From: Acidobacteriota bacterium | GTDB taxonomy: Bacteria > Acidobacteriota > Blastocatellia > Pyrinomonadales > Pyrinomonadaceae | Assembly: GCA_025463135.1 (NCBI GenBank) | Contig: JAOAPY010000016.1 | Span: 124,001 to 188,000, forward strand | Reading direction: 5' to 3' | DNA: 64,000 bases | Shown here: piece by piece, positions 54,309-62,622 of the stretch | How the letters are laid out: each line of letters opens with the position of its first letter | How positions within the stretch are numbered: the stretch's first letter is position 1 | The notes under the pieces: generated by a model | What the model saw: the letters and a program-made list of their open reading frames with translations, nothing else | Told to the model about the DNA's origin: nothing | The model's database searches: none | Made by a program: the position numbers and the translations under genes

Positions 54309-56369
54309 TCAATACCTGCCAAAGTCAAGATAGACGAATTGCCCGTTCGACACTTCGGCGCCCGGCGCGGGATTCTGTCGCCATACTCGACCGTCTCCGC
54401 GCGCTTCGATTTGCAAGCCAAGCTGTGCGCAGGTTCGCGCGACATCGCGCACGCTGCGCCCGCGCAAGTCAGGCATCAAGATCGCGTTTTTGGTTGCGGC
54501 TACGTAAACAATCTCGCCGTTCCGGTCGCCGCGTGTCACTTCCGGCAAAGTCGTCTTGCGGGCCTCATTTTCCAACTGCGCTTCTTCACGTCGCTTTGTC
54601 ACCGCGGCCGGCGTTTCCTTCGCCTGAGCAATCATCTCGGGCGTCGGTTTTACTTCCGTGTCAGGAGCGACATTCATATCGGGCAGAATTTGTTCGGCAA
54701 TCTCGCGAAACACGGGCGCGGCCACATCACCACCATGATGCGACCCGGCAGGTTCATCGATTACGACGATGATCACTACCGCGGGATTCGAGACCGGGGC
54801 AAAGCCGACAAACGAGGCGACGTATTTTGTGGCGGAATAGCCATGGGTTCGCGGATCGATTTTCTGCGCCGTTCCCGTCTTTCCCGCTGCTGTATAGCCG
54901 TCAAGCTGCGCCTTCTTGGCAGTACCGTTAAGGGTTACGCCCTCGAGCATGCCCTTGAGGGCGTTCGCTGTGTCAGTGCTAATCACTCGGTGCTGTTCCG
55001 GATTTGGTCGATAGACGCTGCTGCCGTTGGCAGAGCGAATCTCTCGCACCAGATGAGGAGCAATACGGATACCGCCATTAGCCACCGTGGCGAACGCAGC
55101 CGCTATTTGCAACGGCGTCACCCCGATCTCCTGGCCCATCGCGATCGAACCAATAGACGATGGCTGCCATCGTTTCAACGGTCGCAGGATGCCGACTGAT
55201 TCACTGGGCAGCTCAACTCCCGTTTTCGATCCGAAGCCGTATAGCTTGATAAAATCGAACATCGAACTGTCCCCGACCTTCAGTCCCAGCTTGATAGCCC
55301 CAACGTTGCTCGATTTGGCAAGCGCCTCGGCAATCGTGAGCAAGCCGAATGGGTGGTGGTCGTGAATCACTCTCCTGGCGACCGTGATCGATCCCATCTG
55401 GCAATCAATCGTGTCTTCCGGTTTGACCAGGCCTTTTTCAATCGCCGCCGAGTAGGCCACGATCTTAAAAGTCGAGCCCGGTTCATATACGTATTCGAGG
55501 GCCTGGTTGATGCGTGTTTCCGCTTTGGCTGCACCCGGTTGGTTAGGATCAAAACTGGGTGCATTGGCCAGCGCCAGGATCTCACCCGTGCGCGGATCAA
55601 GCACTATTGCCGTGCCCGATTTCGCGTTCGAGCGCGCGACTGCTGCCGCCAGCGCCTGTTCGGCCCGGTACTGGATCATTTGATCAATCGTCAGTACGAC
55701 ACTCTGCCCCGGTTGCGAAGGGATCTCATAACTCTGATAAGCCTTGCCCCGAGAGTCTCTCTCGAAAAAGAGCTTGCCCGGTTCGCCGCTAATCTTCTGG
55801 TTGTAAAACTGCTCGATTCCGGCCTGCCCGGTATTATCAAGACCGACGAAGCCCAGTACGTGCGCCGCCAAGGCGCCGTTGGGATAGAAACGCTTGGCTT
55901 CTTTTTGCGCGTGAACACCGTCGAGGCGACAGGCGGAAATCCTTTCGGCCTGCTCAGGAAGAATTCGGCGAGCTATCCAGAGAAAGCGGCGTTTGTCATT
56001 TTTTGCTTCGCTGATCTGTTTGGCGAGCGCCGCACCATCCGTGCCTAACGCCTGGCTGATCAGCTCACTCACCGCGGCAACGTCCTTGATCTCGTCGGGT
56101 GCGACGAATATCGATTCCGTCTCCACACTGCGGGCCAACTGTCGACCTTCGCGATCCGCCAACTGGCCTCGTTCAAAGCCGGTCTCGACTGCTCCCTGTT
56201 GCTGGCTGTGGGCGCGCTCTGTCAACCAATCGTGCAGCGACACCTGGAGGTAGACCAGTCGAACTCCAATCGCAAGCATCCACAAAACGATGAAAGCCGC
56301 GACAAACAGCGCGCGGCGAAGTGATGTATCCGGGCGAATTTTGGCTTGAACTTGAGGACGCGCGAACAT
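54309..56369 (-). CDS. ftsI: Peptidoglycan D,D-transpeptidase FtsI (PBP3-type) with PASTA domain
   Basis: Class B penicillin-binding protein cross-linking septal peptidoglycan. The 686-residue protein has a membrane anchor (AAFIVLWMLAIGVRLVYL), the N-terminal pedestal (RGQLADREGRQLARSVET), and the transpeptidase domain with the catalytic Ser in EPGSTFKIVAY, the SxN motif in AKSSNVGAIKLG and KTG in TAAGKTGTAQKI. The last 55 residues are one PASTA domain (VRDVARTCAQLGLQIEARG), more typical of Gram-positive or SpoVD-type proteins. AGGGAG lies eight bases before the ATG. It follows ftsL in the cluster. Confidence 0.95.
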   Translation of the reverse strand: MFARPQVQAKIRPDTSLRRALFVAAFIVLWMLAIGVRLVYLQVSLHDWLTERAHSQQQGAVETGFERGQLADREGRQLARSVETESIFVAPDEIKDVAAVSELISQALGTDGAALAKQISEAKNDKRRFLWIARRILPEQAERISACRLDGVHAQKEAKRFYPNGALAAHVLGFVGLDNTGQAGIEQFYNQKISGEPGKLFFERDSRGKAYQSYEIPSQPGQSVVLTIDQMIQYRAEQALAAAVARSNAKSGTAIVLDPRTGEILALANAPSFDPNQPGAAKAETRINQALEYVYEPGSTFKIVAYSAAIEKGLVKPEDTIDCQMGSITVARRVIHDHHPFGLLTIAEALAKSSNVGAIKLGLKVGDSSMFDFIKLYGFGSKTGVELPSESVGILRPLKRWQPSSIGSIAMGQEIGVTPLQIAAAFATVANGGIRIAPHLVREIRSANGSSVYRPNPEQHRVISTDTANALKGMLEGVTLNGTAKKAQLDGYTAAGKTGTAQKIDPRTHGYSATKYVASFVGFAPVSNPAVVIIVVIDEPAGSHHGGDVAAPVFREIAEQILPDMNVAPDTEVKPTPEMIAQAKETPAAVTKRREEAQLENEARKTTLPEVTRGDRNGEIVYVAATKNAILMPDLRGRSVRDVARTCAQLGLQIEARGDGRVWRQNPAPGAEVSNGQFVYLDFGRY

Positions 56370-56457
56370 TGCGTATCTCCCTGGCTAAATCAATTGAGTT
56401 CATCTTTTGGTCTGATCTCGGGACCATCAGACCTAATCTGAACTTAAGTAGCGCAGT

Positions 56458-56513
56458 CCGTTTAGAGCTGGGACTTGTCCCACAGACCCGGTAGAAGTGC
56501 CGACTCTAAACGG
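56458..56513. repeat. 56-bp palindromic element, sister of the one after pheA
   Basis: CCGTTTAGAG (56458-56467) and CTCTAAACGG (56504-56513) are perfect inverted repeats; inside is GGGACTTGTCCC. It is closely related to 4776-4832 and lies in the ftsL-ftsI gap. Confidence 0.72.
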
Positions 56514-56527
56514 AAGTCGGTGGCTGG

Positions 56528-56914
56528 TTAACGAGGAAGCGATGCGGCGGATTTGACAACTACCGCGGGGTGCGATTCGCTCCGCTTATCTTCTTTCCTG
56601 ACGGCAATCTGTCCCGGCTGTACCGGTTGCAGCCCGATTCCTCGCGCGGCCGGCTCCAGTCGAACCGGCGAGGTAGCCTCTTCTTTCATCAACATCAGGT
56701 GGCGCTGCTCGTCCAGTAAGCGCTGGTGCTCGCGTCGAAGATCCTGACTCTTATATCCGTACTGAATGGCAGCGAAGTGCTGCTTGGCTGCGAGCAGAAA
56801 GCCGGCGGTCAATGCCAAGCCGCAAAACAACAGGAGGACCAAACGGGAGAGGGCGCTGACGTCGCGTTCGCGATGAATCCTGGAGTTAGCTTGGCCTGGG
56901 GGAAGTCTCTTCAT
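56528..56914 (-). CDS. ftsL: Cell division protein FtsL-like
   Basis: A 128-residue bitopic protein: basic cytoplasmic tail, one membrane segment (LVLLLFCGLALTAGFLLA), then a heptad helix (YGYKSQDLRREHQRLLDEQ) ending in RHLMLMKEEATSPVRLEPAA, the typical FtsL/DivIC layout including the RLEPAARGIGLQPV motif. It lies between rsmH and ftsI, the usual place. Sequence is poorly conserved in this family, so the call rests on layout and context. Confidence 0.85.
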   Translation of the reverse strand: MKRLPPGQANSRIHRERDVSALSRLVLLLFCGLALTAGFLLAAKQHFAAIQYGYKSQDLRREHQRLLDEQRHLMLMKEEATSPVRLEPAARGIGLQPVQPGQIAVRKEDKRSESHPAVVVKSAASLPR

Positions 56915-56936
56915 GGCTCAACCTCGGGGAAAATAA

Positions 56937-57929
56937 CTAACTGACTGGAACCGGCGCGGCATCCTGGCCGGCATTGAGTTTGCGACAGGCACGCAGCTTG
57001 GCACTGCGGGCACGCGGATTCTCGCTAATCTCGGCCTCATCGGCCGTTACCGGACGGCGGGTCAATATTTCAACCGCGGGTCGCGCTCCGCACGAGCAAA
57101 TCGGCAGGCGCGCTGAGCACTGGCACTGGCCTGCCAAACGCCGCAGCTCGCGCTTGATGATTCTGTCCTCGAGCGAATGAAAGCTGATGGCTAAAAAGCG
57201 ACCATCCGGTTTTAAAAGATCTATTGCGGTTTCAACGAAACTATCCAACCCCTCGAGCTCCTGATTAACCGCGATGCGCAATGCTTGAAAAGTCCGCGTA
57301 GCGGGATGAATCCTCTGCGACTTATTATAGCCAACTGCTTTGGCAACCAGGTCAGCCAGGTCACTGGTGGTTGTCACCGGCTGGCCGGCTTCACGTCTTT
57401 CCACGATGCGCCTGGCAATTCGGCGCGAGCGACGTTCTTCCCCATATTGGAAGATGATTCCGGCGATCTCTTCCTCTGATAGTTGCTGCAGCAAATCAGC
57501 AGCTGTATCGGCACTCCCCTGCGCGTCCAGTCTCATGTCGAGCGGTGCATCGAACCGGAAGCTGAAACCCCGCGCGGGTGAATCAAGCTGGAGCGATGAC
57601 ACGCCCAGGTCGACCAGAATGCCGTTGGGATCATGCTCTCCGGTTTCCTCCAGCACGCGAACAATTTCGCGAAAGTTCGCCTGCGCGGCGCGAAATCGAT
57701 TGCCGAAGCGGGCCAACCGCTCGCTGGCCAGCTTGAGTGATTCCGAATCAAGATCGATTCCAATCACTCGGGTGTCGGGTGAAGCATCCAGAATCGCTTC
57801 ACTGTGGCCGCCCAGACCCAGAGTGCCGTCGATAAAGAGACCACCCGGTGCTACGTTGAGAAACTCAAGCGTCTCTCGTAGTAGCACGGGGCGATGGGGC
57901 GCGTCCCTGCCCCCCAAGGACGCAACCAT
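56937..57929 (-). CDS. rsmH: 16S rRNA (cytosine-1402 N4)-methyltransferase
   Basis: Methylates N4 of C1402 in 16S rRNA. The 330-residue protein has HRPVLLRETLEFL, the SAM-binding DGTLGLGGHSEAIL, ILVDLGVSSLQLDSPARGFS, RTFQALRIAVNQELEGL and ISFHSLEDRIIKRELRRL. The start is uncertain: I take the ATG at 57929 (preceded by GGGG) rather than the upstream TTG at 57962. It follows mraZ as in most bacteria. Confidence 0.95.
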   Translation of the reverse strand: MVASLGGRDAPHRPVLLRETLEFLNVAPGGLFIDGTLGLGGHSEAILDASPDTRVIGIDLDSESLKLASERLARFGNRFRAAQANFREIVRVLEETGEHDPNGILVDLGVSSLQLDSPARGFSFRFDAPLDMRLDAQGSADTAADLLQQLSEEEIAGIIFQYGEERRSRRIARRIVERREAGQPVTTTSDLADLVAKAVGYNKSQRIHPATRTFQALRIAVNQELEGLDSFVETAIDLLKPDGRFLAISFHSLEDRIIKRELRRLAGQCQCSARLPICSCGARPAVEILTRRPVTADEAEISENPRARSAKLRACRKLNAGQDAAPVPVS

Positions 57930-57984
57930 CACCACCGCCCCGTGATCTTGTGCAAAGAACAACTAACTACTTTCATTACTGCTC

Positions 57985-58425
57985 TCAAATTCCCAGACGC
58001 GCGATTGCTACTTCATCTTCCTCGGTGTAGGGATTGGCAGCCAGGCGCTGCTGGAATTTCTCCAACTCCCAAACTTCCAGGTATGACAAATATCCGAGCA
58101 CCACCACGTCACCCAGCACCTCTGAACTACGACGCAGCAACGGCTGAATCAATACGCGACCCTGCGCATCCATTGTCTGCTGCTGTCCGAAATAATTTGT
58201 TCTGTCAAGGAACTTGATGCGCGTCGGATCGCGCGAAGGCAACAGCGAAAGACGCTTCTCAATCGACTCCCATTCCGGGAGCGGATAAAGCTGGACGTTG
58301 TCACCGGTAATGCTTGTGACGTAGAATTCGGTTCCGTACTTCTCGTCGATCAAGCGACGAAACGGGGTCGGCACTTTCAAGCGGCCTTTTGGATCTATAC
58401 GCGCCGTGTAATTGCCCCGCAGCAT
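57985..58425 (-). CDS. mraZ: Transcriptional regulator MraZ
   Basis: First gene of the division and cell wall cluster; MraZ is a DNA-binding repressor of its own operon. The 146-residue protein has two swapped-hairpin MraZ domains: [20 protein letters not shown] with the DNA-binding basic residues, and [20 protein letters not shown] for the second. I start at ATG 58425, with AAGG seven bases upstream. Three operator-like direct repeats lie about 80 bases upstream, immediately after a strong promoter. Confidence 0.95.
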   Translation of the reverse strand: MLRGNYTARIDPKGRLKVPTPFRRLIDEKYGTEFYVTSITGDNVQLYPLPEWESIEKRLSLLPSRDPTRIKFLDRTNYFGQQQTMDAQGRVLIQPLLRRSSEVLGDVVVLGYLSYLEVWELEKFQQRLAANPYTEEDEVAIARLGI

Positions 58426-58505
58426 AAGCACCTTTTGGGAAGAAAGAATTGCGAGCGGCCAAATCTGGAAAAGCGTTCATTGATCGGTTGCTTGCTACGA
58501 GGTTG

Positions 58506-58532
58506 GACCACTCCCGACCACTTTTGACCACT
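58506..58532 (-). promoter_or_regulatory. MraZ operator: three direct repeats with 10-bp period
   Basis: On the - strand the heptamer AGTGGTC occurs three times, at 58532-58526, 58522-58516 and 58512-58506, separated by three bases each. Known MraZ sites in other bacteria are likewise two to four short G-rich direct repeats with about one helical turn spacing, upstream of mraZ. Here they begin about 11 bases past the -10 box, so bound MraZ would cover the start of the transcript. Confidence 0.8.
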
Positions 58533-58542
58533 CGCAGCCCGG

Positions 58543-58571
58543 ATAGTACGCCCCGAGTTTTTGCCTGTCAA
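58543..58571 (-). promoter_or_regulatory. Sigma-70 type promoter of the division and cell wall cluster
   Basis: On the - strand TTGACA (58571-58566), 17 bases, then TACTAT (58548-58543). This is the only near-consensus promoter I see ahead of mraZ and would drive the whole cluster. It faces away from the ZIP transporter gene. Confidence 0.8.
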
Positions 58572-58747
58572 GTAAAAAACCGAGAAAAATTCAACTTTCC
58601 TATGCGTCCATCTGAGAACAGGAATTAGATCCGTACGCCTATTGTCTGCCCTCTCTTGATAGTCGTTCGATAGCCAAGCCTTTACGCATGATGTATAGTG
58701 ACGCGCCAAATCGTTGTTAGCGAAAAGGTGCGCGACACTAAGAACTG

Positions 58748-59551
58748 ATGGAAGCGATCTTCGGAGGATTCAGCGGACTACTCTTGTTCGGCACGCTTGC
58801 TGCCCTCGCAAATTTCGTAGGTGGTTTGCTGCTTATCAAATCCGGAGCGCATCGATTCGGCGAGCGATTCCTCAAGTATCTGGTGGCCCTGGGTGCGGGC
58901 TTTATGCTGGCGGCTATCTTCATTGAGATGCTACCGGAAACAGTCAATATCTGGACCGAGAGCTACAAGGGAGTGAGTGCGGCCAAGGCCGTTGGCGGTT
59001 CGATGACACTGCTCCTGGGTGGTTATCTCCTCATACAACTATTCGAACACACGATTGCTCCGCATTTTCATTTCGGAGCAGAAACGCATCCCGAATCTTT
59101 TATGCGCCCCTCAGCCGCGTACACGGCGGTTGGGGGATTGTGGATTCATACTTTCTTTGATGGCGTTTCCATCGCGGCGGCCTTTCTGGTGAGCTTTCGC
59201 GTCGGACTGTTGGTCTTCATAGCCATCCTCTTGCATAAGATGCCTGAAGGATTTACGGTGGCATCGATCATGCTCGCTTCCGGACGCTCAACCACCAAGG
59301 CCCTGTGGGCCACGCTCGCCATTGGCGCCGCTACCCTGGCCGGGGTAGTAGCAATTGCGTTAGTTCAGGAGAGAGTAACTTCGATCGTCGCGTATGCGCT
59401 GCCCTTTTCGGCGGGAGTTACGCTTTACGTGGCCGCCAGCGATCTGATTCCGGAAGTGAATCAGAAAGAAGAACGGAACCCCATGGTTTCAATCGTCGTC
59501 TTTGCAGGCGTGGCGCTTTTCTATTTACTGCACCGACTGATGGAAGGGTAG
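58748..59551 (+). CDS. ZIP family divalent metal transporter
   Basis: A 267-residue membrane protein with about eight hydrophobic segments. The metal-binding helices carry WIHTFFDGVSIAAAF (helix 4) and ILLHKMPEGFTVASIML (helix 5), the hallmark of ZIP transporters that bring zinc, iron or manganese into the cytoplasm. A histidine-bearing loop (HTIAPHFHFGAETHPE) lies before helix 4. It is divergent from mraZ and is followed three bases later by the TPM gene, suggesting cotranscription. Confidence 0.92.
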   Translation: MEAIFGGFSGLLLFGTLAALANFVGGLLLIKSGAHRFGERFLKYLVALGAGFMLAAIFIEMLPETVNIWTESYKGVSAAKAVGGSMTLLLGGYLLIQLFEHTIAPHFHFGAETHPESFMRPSAAYTAVGGLWIHTFFDGVSIAAAFLVSFRVGLLVFIAILLHKMPEGFTVASIMLASGRSTTKALWATLAIGAATLAGVVAIALVQERVTSIVAYALPFSAGVTLYVAASDLIPEVNQKEERNPMVSIVVFAGVALFYLLHRLMEG

Positions 59552-59554
59552 CTC

Positions 59555-60478
59555 GTGCGCTTCGGAACTCACAGAATCAAAACCATGAGCTCGCGGTACG
59601 CTCGGAATTCAGTTCTCGGAAGAACTGAAATTTTCCCGGTATTAATCTGCCTGTTGGTCGTGGGACTGGCTGTATTGACTGCAGCGGCGCAAACTGCGAA
59701 GTCACCGCTGCCCGCGCCCACGGGATATGTTAACGACTATGCCAACGTCATCGACCCGGCCACAAAAGAAAAGCTCGAAACCATTCTGATCAACCTCAAG
59801 CAGCGCGCTGATATCGAGATTGCGGTGGTGACTGTTCCCTCGACGAACGGCGAAGACATTTTTGATTATTCGTTAGCTGTGGCGCGCGCCTGGGGCATTG
59901 GCGCAAAGGGCGGCGACAAAGCCGGACTGCTGCTATTGGTAGCCATTAATGATCGCAAATACTTTACGCAAACCAGCGATCATCTTGAAGGTGACTTGCC
60001 CGATGGTCTTTCCGGGCAAATTCAACGCGAGCGACTCGTGCCGCAGTTCAAACGGGGAAATTACAGTCAGGGGATCTACGATACCGTCCAGGCGTACGTT
60101 GCCACGTTGGCCGCGAAACGCAACTTTAGTATTGATGGGATCGATAAGAGCTATGCCTATGGAGCCGCAACAAAACAGCAACCCGTTTCCACGAGGAGTG
60201 GTTCATCGCCCATCTCGTGCTGCACCCTGATCGTAATTATTTTCGTAGTCATCCTCGTGTTGTCCGCCATCAAGCGCGGTGGCGGAGGAGGACGCGGCGG
60301 CGGCCTGGGTTGGATGAATATGTTCCTGCTTGGTTCAGCGGTCAACTCCATCACCAGAAGCGGCGGTTCGAGCAGCGGCTGGGGTGGTGGTGGCTTTGGC
60401 GGCGGCGGTGGCGGGGGTTTTGGCGGGTTCGGCGGTGGAGGCAGTTTTGGGGGCGGCGGTTCGGGTGGCAGTTGGTGA
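59555..60478 (+). CDS. TPM domain (YgcG-type) membrane protein with Gly-rich tail
   Basis: A 307-residue protein. After an N-terminal hydrophobic stretch (VLICLLVVGLAVLTAAAQ), the TPM domain runs about residues 45-170 (GYVNDYANVIDPATKEKLET, and GLLLLVAINDRKYFTQTSDH). A second membrane segment (CCTLIVIIFVVILVLSAI) is followed by a tail made almost only of Gly, Ser, Phe and Trp. This is the common layout of proteins encoded with LemA, as here (one gene between). The start is GTG 59555, using GGAAGGG at the end of the ZIP gene; an inner ATG at 59585 is possible. Confidence 0.88.
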   Translation: MRFGTHRIKTMSSRYARNSVLGRTEIFPVLICLLVVGLAVLTAAAQTAKSPLPAPTGYVNDYANVIDPATKEKLETILINLKQRADIEIAVVTVPSTNGEDIFDYSLAVARAWGIGAKGGDKAGLLLLVAINDRKYFTQTSDHLEGDLPDGLSGQIQRERLVPQFKRGNYSQGIYDTVQAYVATLAAKRNFSIDGIDKSYAYGAATKQQPVSTRSGSSPISCCTLIVIIFVVILVLSAIKRGGGGGRGGGLGWMNMFLLGSAVNSITRSGGSSSGWGGGGFGGGGGGGFGGFGGGGSFGGGGSGGSW

Positions 60479-60541
60479 GTTGAGGAGAACGGCTCTTTGA
60501 GCCAATGTCGCGGAAGTTTGCTAATATCGGACCTTAATCAG

Positions 60542-61276
60542 ATGTCCAAAACAATTGTTCAAGACGCTCTCAATCATCTGGTCGGCGACCTGCGTGCAAC
60601 CCACGGAGAGAACCTGGCCTCGGTTGTTTTATATGGCTCGGCGGCGGCCGGCGATCACATCGAGTTGCGGTCAGATTACAACCTGCTGATTGCTTTGCAC
60701 CGCATTACTCCTGAAGATTTGCGTCTCGCGCAAGCGCCCATGCGCGAATGGCAACGGCTGGGCCATCCGCTGCCGGTCTACTTCACGGTCGAGGAACTAT
60801 CGGACGCCGCCGACGTATTTCCTATTGAGTTTTATCAGATGGAAAATGCGCGCATTGTTTTGTATGGCGACGATCCCTTCGCCTTTGTCAAATTGTCGGA
60901 CGTTAATTTGCGGCACCAGGCGGAGTATGAACTGCGCAGCAAGCTTATTCAGTTGCGACGGTTGTACATACCTGCGTCCGTTTCGCTGGAAAAGTTGTGC
61001 GACTTGATGAGCGACAGTCTCGCCAGCTTTGCCGCGCTTTTTCGTGCGGTGTTGATTCTGCATGGGCGCGAAGCTCCGGTGGCCAAGCCCGATTGTGTGA
61101 GAGCCACGGTGCAATTGCTCAAACTCGACCATGAACCTTTCGATCGAATTTTTGAATTCCGCGCTTCCGGTAATTTGCCGGCGACGGAAAAGGAAGCTAA
61201 CGAGATCTTCGGCGCCTACATGGATCAGGTTGAGCGCGTGATCGAAGTAGTGGATGAAATGGATAACCGAACTTAA
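60542..61276 (+). CDS. Nucleotidyltransferase-fold protein
   Basis: A 244-residue protein with the Pol beta/NTase start VVLYGSAAAGDHIELRSDYN near residue 30. The usual second metal ligand is Asn instead of Asp (DYN rather than DxD), so catalysis is doubtful. The rest is helical, as in the HEPN-like half of such two-part proteins (LRSKLIQLRRLYIPASVSLE and later VQLLKLDHEPFDRIFEF). I take ATG 60542 over a TTG at 60497. It lies between the TPM and LemA genes in the same direction; role unknown. Confidence 0.8.
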   Translation: MSKTIVQDALNHLVGDLRATHGENLASVVLYGSAAAGDHIELRSDYNLLIALHRITPEDLRLAQAPMREWQRLGHPLPVYFTVEELSDAADVFPIEFYQMENARIVLYGDDPFAFVKLSDVNLRHQAEYELRSKLIQLRRLYIPASVSLEKLCDLMSDSLASFAALFRAVLILHGREAPVAKPDCVRATVQLLKLDHEPFDRIFEFRASGNLPATEKEANEIFGAYMDQVERVIEVVDEMDNRT

Positions 61277-61285
61277 CTGAACTGA

Positions 61286-61311
61286 TCTGGGACCGCAGGC
61301 ATCCTGCCTGC
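61286..61311. repeat. Short palindromic repeat (GGGACCGCA family)
   Basis: TCTGGGACCGCAGGCATCCT followed by GCCTGC; hairpin GCAGGC/GCCTGC. It matches the left arm at 3502-3527 except for two paired changes that keep the hairpin. It lies in the short gap before lemA. Confidence 0.62.
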
Positions 61312-61344
61312 CTCCGCTGCACATGAATTCAATGGGGAGCTAAG

Positions 61345-61980
61345 ATGCCTAACAGAAGAACACTATTATTTTCATTGGTGATTCTCATATCACTCACGGC
61401 CGGCGGCTGTGGCTACAATTCGCTGACGACCAAACAACAAAACGTCAAAGCCAAGTGGGCCAACGTCGAAGTCCAACTGCAGCGCCGCGCTGATTTGATC
61501 CCAAACCTTTTCGAGGCGGCGAAAGCAGCGGGCTTTCAGGAGCAACAGGTATTCGGCGACATCGCGGCCGCGCGCTCGCGTCTGTTGAGCGCCACCGGCG
61601 CCTCGCCTCAGGGTGCTAACGGCGACAAGACTCCGGAACAAAAGCAGGCGATCATCGAAGCCAACAATAGTTTCGGCGCCACGCTTGGTAGATTGTTATC
61701 ATTGACCGAGAACTATCCGCAGCTGCGTTCGTCCGAGAGTTTTCAAAAGTTCCAGGATGAATTGGCCGGTACTGAAAATCGCATTGCGGTCTCGCGCAAG
61801 GATTACAACGACGCGGTGCAGGACTACAACACGACGCGTGCCAAGTTCCCGACCGTAATCTCGGCGAAATTGTTTGGTTTCAAAGAAGAGCCGTTCTTTA
61901 AGGCGGACGAGGCAGCGAAACAAGTGCCGCGAATCAACGCCAATGAAGTGCGGCCGTCTCCAACCACCGGCACTAAATAA
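61345..61980 (+). CDS. lemA: LemA family lipoprotein
   Basis: A 211-residue protein with a lipoprotein-type signal (LLFSLVILISLTAGGC, Cys22 as the likely lipidated residue) followed by the LemA helical bundle: KQQNVKAKWANVEVQLQRRA, DLIPNLFEAAKAAGF and LTENYPQLRSSESFQKFQDE are diagnostic. LemA proteins commonly sit beside TPM-domain genes, as here; their function is not settled. A terminator follows at about 62045. Confidence 0.93.
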   Translation: MPNRRTLLFSLVILISLTAGGCGYNSLTTKQQNVKAKWANVEVQLQRRADLIPNLFEAAKAAGFQEQQVFGDIAAARSRLLSATGASPQGANGDKTPEQKQAIIEANNSFGATLGRLLSLTENYPQLRSSESFQKFQDELAGTENRIAVSRKDYNDAVQDYNTTRAKFPTVISAKLFGFKEEPFFKADEAAKQVPRINANEVRPSPTTGTK

Positions 61981-61994
61981 GTGCGGCCCGGCAC

Positions 61995-62017
61995 GTGGCA
62001 CGGGCGTCCCGCCCGTG
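61995..62017. repeat. Short palindromic repeat (GTGGCACGGGCG family)
   Basis: GTGGCACGGGCGTCCCGCCC plus GTG, identical to the left half of the element at 21867-21916. Confidence 0.6.
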
Positions 62018-62044
62018 AACTGTCACAGGCATCCAGCTGGATAG

Positions 62045-62082
62045 AAAAGGGCCGCCCTTCAAATTTGAAAGGCGGCCCTTTC
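62045..62082. terminator. Bidirectional terminator between lemA and the microcompartment operon
   Basis: AAAGGGCCGCC and GGCGGCCCTTT are inverted repeats with TTCAAATTTGAA at the top of the hairpin, giving a long stem flanked by A on the left and T on the right. It lies between convergent genes (lemA stop 61980, stop of the - strand gene 62116) and can serve both. Confidence 0.75.
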
Positions 62083-62115
62083 CGATCCTAAATTGATCTG
62101 CTACTCAGCGGACTC

Positions 62116-62550
62116 TCAGAATCCCCTTGAACTACACATCGCGCAATGATCACAAGGCTTGCCGCTCGGATCGATCGAGCAGGTCTTCTCACTCTGAAAG
62201 TAATCCACCAACTCATTCACCACCGCTTCTTCGATGCCAAATCGCTCTTCAGTGGGATGCGCTGCCGCGGCATTCACCCCAGCCAGCCAGGGTGAATGTG
62301 TGGGCGGCACAAAACCGGCAAAGGTACGCTGTGCGGATGTCGTGTGTGTGGATGTATTGTGCGCTTCCCCGCGCGCCTGGGATTCCAATTGCAGCAGTCG
62401 TTTCTGCAAATCGTTTATGCTCGCGCGAACTGCTGCGATCTCCGCATTCAACGGACTGTTCGGTTGCGTGGGGTTTGTTGAAAGACCCGCTGAAACTTTG
62501 CGGGCAATTCGCTCGGCCAGTGCCCGAGCTTGATCTGGTTCAGTGCTCAT
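62116..62550 (-). CDS. Unrecognised protein at the end of the microcompartment operon, Cys-rich tail
   Basis: A 144-residue protein. The first 20 residues (DQARALAERIARKVSAGL) could form an amphipathic helix of the kind used to target cargo into microcompartments; a heptad helix follows (IAAVRASINDLQKRLLQLES). The C-terminus has GIEEAVVNELVDYF and then four Cys in the last 20 residues (KTCSIDPSGKPCDHCAMC), a possible metal site. It is 72 bases downstream of a vertex protein gene in the same direction. I know no family for it; cargo or shell-associated role is inference from place and from the N-terminal helix. Confidence 0.75.
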   Translation of the reverse strand: MSTEPDQARALAERIARKVSAGLSTNPTQPNSPLNAEIAAVRASINDLQKRLLQLESQARGEAHNTSTHTTSAQRTFAGFVPPTHSPWLAGVNAAAAHPTEERFGIEEAVVNELVDYFQSEKTCSIDPSGKPCDHCAMCSSRGF

Positions 62551-62622
62551 TATGATCAGATTTGGCTTACGGTATTAATGGCACAACATATCAGCGCTCA
62601 GAACGCAAACTGAAAGTCTGCG

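Noticed and set aside
58580-58740. tRNA gene or riboswitch ahead of the ZIP transporter
   Set aside because: I found no cloverleaf and no conserved metal-sensing riboswitch core; only ordinary spacer sequence.
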